NCBI RefSeq assembly: GCF_905475395.1 | Contig: NC_058337.1 | Location: forward strand, 83,012,368 to 83,076,367 | DNA: 64,000 nucleotides | From: Chrysoperla carnea | Taxonomy: Eukaryota; Arthropoda; Insecta; Neuroptera; Chrysopidae | Direction of reading: 5' to 3' | Shown: positions 52,101 to 64,000 of the stretch, in pieces | Position numbering within the stretch: the stretch's first letter is position 1 | Layout: every line of letters starts with the position of its first letter | Notes under the pieces: model-generated | Databases searched by the model: none | The model's input: the letters and a program-made list of their open reading frames with translations, nothing else | Told to the model about the DNA's origin: nothing | Made by a program: the position numbers and the translations under genes

Positions 52101-52366
52101 AACACAATGATCCAGATTGGTCTGGCCAAATAAAATTATCAGATTTGCCTGTAGAGATAAATATTTTCAATGACAATTTTAAGCTTGTCGCTGCCATTAC
52201 AAATTTACCTCCAAAGGTGGAGAATAGTATTGGGCACTATGTAGCATACTGCCTTCGTGCTTCAAGTAAATGGCAGCTACACGACGGCTTAAAGTCCGAA
52301 ATAATAACGGTCAATCCAAATAGAATTAAAACAACGGTGTGCGTTTTAATTTTTGTTAGAAAGTAA
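49157..52366 (+). CDS. MULE/NOF-like transposase with C-terminal USP-like domain
   Basis: Predicted transposase of the surrounding foldback element: 1069 residues, one uninterrupted exon. The start is the first ATG in frame (MPRTLKLLPTEIL). Residues about 5-70 look like a Myb/SANT-type DNA-binding region (IWREISKRL, HLWVMFHGNRYKLK). Cys192, Cys201, Cys204 and His205 may bind zinc. A DDE-like core follows: Asp360 (SIDATG), Asp429 (VITDFSLALMNA), RIDIAHLINLVCRWKCF with a Cys/His pattern, and Glu665 (SSYVESYFNDLK). The wide Asp-to-Glu spacing suits MULEs. Residues about 800-1055 resemble a ubiquitin-specific protease: Cys816 (TCPFDTLAQ), CxxC at 909-912 and 954-957, His1027 (GHYVAYCLR) and Asp1043 (WQLHDG). 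The Cys-to-His span of 211 residues is short for a USP. The transposase call is fairly sure. The protease-like domain is inferred from motif spacing, and its activity is unknown. Confidence 0.85.
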   Translation: MPRTLKLLPTEILDEALDFNLYDEIGKLIPPSSGIWREISKRLSNQITPKHLWVMFHGNRYKLKNLYFEAKGLFIQEEIIEPKETEINTGDINNTSTESVACSDLSYSIIEKKDVKSKNFPLLHTILTISAALWSKIIPSSLNYQDKRDHTRGYSVLRKGWTDIIYNAIWEQLRIPCAFVFKRGIISESPGCPYLKISALCHECHSNLSAHLLFKPKKTDENIILQVTASDTRGHAHIKKRRLAGQSRREIGKELTSTQAANWRRENANRCMLYGEPQPANLYSLEVLRKAKQEIRDEILIGGKCTDLVESFHNLNESVEFADIIKELCLNKFHLIYWTINQATIYKEMSHRERISISIDATGSLVQQVHKGNDYSGSIFLYQCVVSSKSAVVPIVQMLSEKHNANMIAYWLREWLRTRLPIPFEVITDFSLALMNAVSLAFNGMELSNYIDLCLQILKDAKDDNVHLPRTFLRIDIAHLINLVCRWKCFHSTQFKVKDFYVRCVGILSQCTTLEDFREILLSVLVVSQSKRSGRVKDMDFLTPCENREVFLMNRIKSYKIEQFVNKTTKTIEGDTFVDDVDKYEEEILAEAFVKDATKNKLTEIQKIQAEALQECGVQGSRLNAYYLPNFAQDLLRICKHFVMWTGVLSSKYMATVTASSSYVESYFNDLKNSVLKNENLPIRADKFFVHHVRSIEGTVKLVKSTLLLSKEQLKFKPTQNVNSIFIDKSENISQNLEICNNNLGTDLDHLNEVENWKGKAAQKIKTNKYLQKCPGMTSIEGKPITISSKKLLLRNGSILPSLVINGMKIQVTYTCPFDTLAQAFSAAYVDINSYNTFVDKSGIQFFELVKNFVMQGPKSSIYKQRADLLLKWRGNSLKNNVLDCSGNVIELAEYLFKNEPSVINIRKCKKCNSARSSSVVALCLTPQYFYETGFAGVEENIKKSLRIALNQQCKSCKEDMETSTVIGNHLIIDVEFTNFPKHNDPDWSGQIKLSDLPVEINIFNDNFKLVAAITNLPPKVENSIGHYVAYCLRASSKWQLHDGLKSEIITVNPNRIKTTVCVLIFVRK

Positions 52367-52676
52367 ATAATTTGCACAACACTTACCTAAACAATATTCC
52401 TCCCCTTCCTCTAGTACAACATATACAGACTTCATTTACACAAACTTCTCTCATATATATAAACTATATGTAAAATTCTATCACAAGCTGTTTGGACTCG
52501 GCGTCAACATATCAATCGGCACATTGTCTTTGTCCCCTCCACATAAATTCCCCCAACCTTCTGATAACAGCCCAGTAAAAACATTTTGCAAATATATTAG
52601 CTAAAAACGAGAAAGATATTTGTTGATTGTTGTATCGGTGGGATATAATACCGTTTACGTCCCCAACCTTTGCAGT
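52367..52676. other. right interior of the transposon (3' of the ORF)
   Basis: About 310 bp between the transposase stop codon and the right terminal repeat. No ORF, no canonical AATAAA signal and no repeat was recognised. Confidence 0.6.
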
Positions 52677-54128
52677 TTGATTAATTTAATATCATGAAAA
52701 ATCCTATTCTAAAGTATATCTGTCAATTGCCGTATACAGTATCCCAGTACAAATGTCACAGGAAGTAGCACAGCGAGGGTTAGGTTTCCCCCGAATATAT
52801 ATCACCTCCCTGTGGCTACGTTCTTGGTTTAAAAGTAGTGAAAATTGAAAACTAAGTTATTCTATAAGTGGTCTTTCCAAAAATTCTATTCATAAACCAG
52901 TACAAACGAATGCGCTATGTGCTTACTCTTGTATCGGGGGTAAATTTTCCTCCCCCACGCCCCATTTGAAGTTGTATTGATTTAATATTCTGGAACAATC
53001 CTCTACTAATGTATATCTATAGACTGGCGTATACAGTATCCCAGTACAAACGTCACAGGAAGCAGCACAGCGAGGGTTAGGTTTCCCCCGCATATATCTA
53101 ACCTCCCTGTGGCTACGTTCCTGGTTTAAAAAGGGTGAAAATGGAAAAATAAGTTATTCTATATGTATTCTTTCCAAAAATTCTATTCATAGACCAGTAC
53201 AAACGAATGCGCTATGTGTTTACTCTTGTATCGGGGGTTGATTTTCCTCCCCTACGCCCCATTTGAAGTTGAATTGATTTAATATTCTGGAACAATCCTC
53301 TACTAATGTATATCTATCGATTGGCGTATACAGTAACCCAGTACAAACGTCATAGAAAGCAGCACAGCGAGGGTTAGGTCTCCCCCGAATATATATCACC
53401 TCCCTGTGGCTACGTTCGAAGTTTAAAAATGGTGAAAATGGAAAACTAAGTTATTCTATATGTATTCTTTCTAAAAATTTCATTCATAGCCCAGTACAAA
53501 CGAATGCGTTATGTGTTTACTCTTGTATCGGGGGTGAATTTTTGCTCCCTCACGCCCCATTTGAAGTTGTATTGATTAAATATTCTGGAAAAATCCTTTT
53601 TTAACGTATATCTATCAATTGGCACATACAGTAGCTCAGTACTAACGTCTCAAGAAGTAGCATTTACATAATTTTCCATCATCATGTAATTGCACCCTTA
53701 TAAATATCCTCCCCATGGCTGCCGTTTTCAGTATACATTTCTCAAAATGAACAATAATATCAATTTTATAGTCTTTTGTAAGAAATCTATGTTTATAGCG
53801 TTATTCTACTGAATTGGTAACTTGTTAACTTGTATTAGTGGGTTGGTATATTTTTGGCTCCCCACCCCGTATTTTTGATTTTTTTCCCTTTATATTCTGG
53901 AACAATCCTTTATTTTGATTGTTCTTCCGAAAGGTAGCATTAAAATTTCAGTACAAAAAATGCGGGGGCTAGCGTGAAGTTGGCCCCCGCGCATATATAA
54001 TTGAATATCTCGAGAATGGGGTGGTACAAAAGAGTGAAATTCTGGAACAATCCATCTTAATGCGAGTACAATCGAACCATATGGTTTATATTCTGGAACA
54101 AAAAATGCGGGGGCCAACTTCACGACGG
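52677..54128 (-). repeat. right terminal inverted repeat
   Basis: Inverted counterpart of the left terminal repeat, about 450 bp shorter because it has fewer 297-bp units. Unit borders (TTCTGGAACAATCC, or a variant) recur at about 52988, 53285 and 53582, and the two alternating unit types are again present. The outer ~600 bp is virtually identical to the left end. The frame at 53890-54123 is TIR sequence, not a gene. Confidence 0.9.
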
Positions 54129-54560
54129 TGTAACACTACTATGTAATTCTTCTCATATGAAAATTGGAAACCATCCTTTTTTCTCTCTTCCTTTAAAATA
54201 CTTTTTGAATCTTTTCAATATCCCTTTTGCTCTTCGATTCTATTTCCTGGAAACAAATTTTGGAATTTTTCAAAAGGATTTTGAAGGAAAATGATTTTTT
54301 TGTAAGAAAAAATTATTCATATGTCAATGTGTAAGAGGTGAATTTCTCGAAAACGTGACATGCTGCGTATTCAGCACGTCAAAAAGCTTTCAAAAACTTT
54401 ACTCTTGTTTCGAGTATTAAATATGTGAAAGACCAGTGTAATAGGAATCTGATACGTTATCTGAAATCGGGATACATTCAAATGTATGAACGTTCGTTGT
54501 AACGACAAATTTAAAAATTCATTTGATAGAGGTTTGACTATATATAACAAACATTTAAAT
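54129..54560 (+). repeat. dispersed repeat (family E), copy 2, abutting the transposon
   Basis: Diverged direct copy of 19276-19800. It begins exactly at the transposon's right end with GTAACACTACTATGTAATTC, which suggests that the transposon inserted into or at the edge of an older repeat. The left flank of the transposon does not obviously continue the same repeat. Confidence 0.65.
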
Positions 54561-54786
54561 TTTCCATATTTATAGACGGTGTTTATTTAATTTTTTTTAA
54601 CGCTGGAAAATAGCCAAATAAAATCAATGAAATAACGAAACGTAGAAAAGAGAATCAATAGAAAATAGTTAAACAATCAAAGTATGTATAAAAATAATTT
54701 TATTTATGTTTCATGGCTTATAATTAAGTATTAGTAAAAAATTTAAGATAATGATAATAATGAATACAGTTAAAGGAGAAAAATTA

Positions 54787-61443
<6,657 letters not shown>

Positions 61444-61453
61444 CCCAACTAAA

Positions 61454-61536
61454 AATAAATTGGAAAATCGGTATTAATTTTTCACGAAAAACGTAGAAAA
61501 AGGTAATTAATTAAGGATAATTAATTGATAAATAAA
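61454..61536 (+). other. candidate polyadenylation signals of the protease gene
   Basis: AATAAA occurs 11 bases after the stop codon (61454-61459) and again at 61531-61536, the latter followed by a T-rich run. The second is better placed for a normal 3' untranslated region. Confidence 0.55.
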
Positions 61537-61539
61537 ATT

Positions 61540-63430
61540 TTTATTTTCACTATTTATCAAATAATGCACGTTTTATACCATTCTAAGTGTAAAAACTATT
61601 AAATTAAATGTGAATTAAAAGTAATGTTATTGTAATAACACTTTACGTTTATTGAAGTTTACGTTTATTTTTGACATAGTTGCCAGAGTTTACGTTTTAT
61701 TTATATATCGGTTTTTAATTTTTATGCACAGTTTAATTGAAATTATTTAATAATTAAACAGAGAAAGTTAAATTTTGGTATGATTATAAAACTTAAGGCT
61801 TGAGCAGTATTGATAAAAGTTTTTTTATGTAAATGTTAACATTTTTAATTGCACTTATCGACTAAATACAAACATATATTACGATTTCTCTATATACCAC
61901 CATGTAAATAGGGCTGTTTTTAATAATAATTTTTAATTTTCGTCAACCGTACAAAAAATCGACTTGAAATTAATACAAAAGACATATTAAATACTCATTA
62001 AAACATTAAAATGCTCTCAAAATTCATATTTTTGGCAACACTCTCGTTTTGGTATCGAAACGCCTTCGAAACATTTTTTCAAAAACCCAGCTGATTTGGC
62101 ATAAATGGTGTACCTACGAGATTCTTAACCGCTGTGTAGTTACGAAAAGGACCTTTTAAAAAGGAATATCAAAAATAAATTTCTAAAGCATTGAACACTT
62201 ATTTGTATAGACCCTGTATTAAATTTGTCTTTCATCTCATGAATACACAATATGCTGTATCTCAAGTACGCTCTAATAATACGTATATGCGTGTTTAAAA
62301 CAGGGAAGGATTATCCTTAAAAAATAAGTTCAAATAAATAAAAACTTTAATTTTGAAAAAGTCTGTTTCAAGTAAATTAATTCTAAAGAGAGAATACCGT
62401 ACAAACTTTCACCCAAAGTGTTCCAAATAAATTTTTTGTGATTTTTTCCAAATTTCTTTCGAATTATTTTACTTGAAATAGCTCTCTCTTATTTGTTGAA
62501 AATTTATGCTGCTAAGTAAATTGGCAATAAAATTGTATTGTTTTAATACGAACGATATACCTCGAAATTTAAGCGATATTTAGATAAATATAATTGAATC
62601 AAACAAACCTTAAGGATCGGTTCACATTAAAAAAAAAAAAAATCCCTAAAAGTTTCATCATTTATGGAATAGTGAATCCACAACTAAATAATTTCGTTCA
62701 ATTTCTTTCTATCTTCACGGTTCTAGATAACCTATCTTCTACAGAAATATTTTGAGTAGAGTTACTATAATATTTTTTGATAATCAAAAATATACCCAAA
62801 TAATCCAGCGCTGTAAAAAAACATACTGTTCTTAAATACTTTCATTGACAATAAATATCTTAAGAATTTACTTTTCATTTCAATGGTAACACTATAACCA
62901 ACACCTTCTTATTAAATCAACATAATATAATAATAGTAACTTTCATTCAAGGATATTATTAATTATTATAAAATTACACCTAATTTTAATATTAGGTAAA
63001 AAAATTAATAAAGTAGCTACATTAAAATTGTATCATCAAGACTTCAATAATATTAATTTATATAATAACATACCTTGGAATTTATGGTATATTTGTCTAC
63101 CTTGATGTATGCGTACCTTTAAAAATAGAATTGTTCTAAATACATATCATAAAAGTCATTAGCTACTAAGTTTTATGTAAATTAACTTAAAAAGAACTTT
63201 GAGGAAATCTGGTAAAGATATCATAGTCAATATATAGTGATAGGTAAGGTAAGTGAAACACAAAAACACAAGTGATTTAAACATTGTTAACGTATAGACA
63301 AGAAACTTGCAACTAGTGCGCAGCACGAGTTTGGCAATAAGTATGTTAATAATGCGTTATCACACGTATATGGAACAAAACTTTATCTACGCCACTAGAA
63401 CGTGAAAATAAACGGTAATTATAATTTGTC
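61540..63430. other. gene-free AT-rich stretch
   Basis: No coding region, RNA gene or classifiable repeat was found. A short poly-A run lies at about 62628-62641. Confidence 0.55.
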
Positions 63431-63445
63431 ATGAGTTGAGAAAAA

Positions 63446-63689
63446 CCGGCTCAGTGGTCGAGCGATCTAAGACAATAGTCTTTGACCGTTCGGCTACTGA
63501 CTGGAAGGTTACAGAATTGATCACATTGTCGTCGCTTGAATAAGAACGAAGTAAGCGATTCCACCCACATCATAAAATGTAATTGTATATATGTAGTTAA
63601 AAAAGATTAACAAATAATGATGTGGGTGGCCTCTGTTAAGTCATATGTCAGAGAAACAGAGGTTAAACCCCATTATTTTTATTATTATT
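63446..63689 (+). mobile_element. SINE with 15-bp target-site duplication
   Basis: The direct repeats ATGAGTTGAGAAAAA at 63431-63445 and 63690-63704 are identical and bracket the insert. The 5' part (GGCTCAGTGGTCGAGCG, 63448-63464) matches the pol III A box of a tRNA. The B-box region is reduced: GGTTACAG stands where the copy near position 480 has GGTTCGAATC. The body has a perfect 13-bp inverted pair, CCACCCACATCAT/ATGATGTGGGTGG (63561-63573 and 63617-63629). It ends in an (ATT)n tail. The perfect duplication indicates a recent LINE-mediated insertion. Confidence 0.9.
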
Positions 63690-64000
63690 ATGAGTTGAGA
63701 AAAATTAAACATATGTAATAACTTGTTATTAGTTTAGATGTTGACAAAAATTTGGCTACATTGATTGGGTGAAACTTCGTGTACGTTATTAAACTATTTA
63801 CCCAACGCAAACTGAGTGGCATTATTATATCCTATCTCACGGGCCTAGATCAAATTAATGGGAGCATTTCTTTAACCTGTATTAAGCATCTTGTCAAAGT
63901 TTTTCCAAAACAATTTGAAAAGTTTTTTTAAAGTTTTCAACCCATATGTACATGCATAAGTGGAATAATGGAAGCATGGGATTATCATGGTAAGTATTGT

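Larger units (their letters stand above)
45606..54128 (+). mobile_element. 8.5-kb foldback-type (FB/NOF-like MULE) DNA transposon
   Basis: The ends are exact inverted copies: CCGTCGTGAAGTTGGCCCCC at 45606 and its complement ending at 54128. The left terminal repeat is about 1.9 kb (to about 47510) and the right about 1.45 kb (from about 52677). Both are built of 297-bp tandem subrepeats. Between them lie one long intact ORF (49157-52366), a T-rich 5' interior and a 0.3-kb 3' interior. Long, complex, internally repeated TIRs around a transposase are the hallmark of Drosophila FB elements carrying NOF, which belong to the MULE (Mutator-like) group. No 8-11-bp target duplication is visible: the left flank ends CATACTATTAA and the right flank begins TGTAACACTAC. 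Near-identical TIR outer parts and an open ORF suggest recent activity. Confidence 0.85.

Overview
The window is nuclear DNA from an insect. It is strongly AT-rich and gene-poor, and its genes are split by short introns with clean GT/AG borders. They encode a chitin-binding cuticle protein and a haemolymph serine protease of the ModSP/HP14 type. Much of the rest is dispersed repeat: a tRNA-type SINE, mariner remnants, foldback elements, and repeat families present in several copies and both orientations. I cannot fix the insect order from the sequence alone.

Layout. 1-39 kb: I find no convincing host gene. The interval holds a SINE (about 250-515), two internally deleted mariners (4841-5351 and about 16140-16545), a 0.5-kb repeat in two direct copies (about 5690-6190 and 7176-7690), foldback elements (7929-8325, 12765-13137, 23861-24064), larger repeats (13885-14275, 20955-21430, 22938-23780, 37612-38113), a long TA microsatellite (about 21509-21588) and a possible 16-bp-TIR element (27903-28352). 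39163-39849: last coding exon of an R&R cuticle protein with a Gln/Pro/Tyr-rich tail. 44.8-45.1 kb: a probable LINE remnant. 45606-54128: an apparently complete 8.5-kb foldback-type DNA transposon. It has long terminal inverted repeats built from 297-bp subrepeats and one intact 1069-codon transposase ORF. 54787-61443: a complete modular serine protease gene in 14 exons. 63446-63689: a second SINE with a perfect 15-bp target-site duplication.

The protease is predicted to act at the top of the haemolymph cascade leading to Toll and prophenoloxidase activation. Its order is signal peptide, five LDLa repeats, Sushi domain, Cys-rich 'Wonton' domain, then a protease with an intact triad and a chymotrypsin-like Ser at the specificity position. 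Its introns are loaded with small foldback elements.

The best candidate for something new is the transposon. Its protein joins a MULE/NOF-like transposase core to a C-terminal region that reads like a ubiquitin-specific protease (Cys box, two CxxC pairs, 'GHYVAY' His box and Asp). The element ends about 660 bp upstream of the protease start codon.
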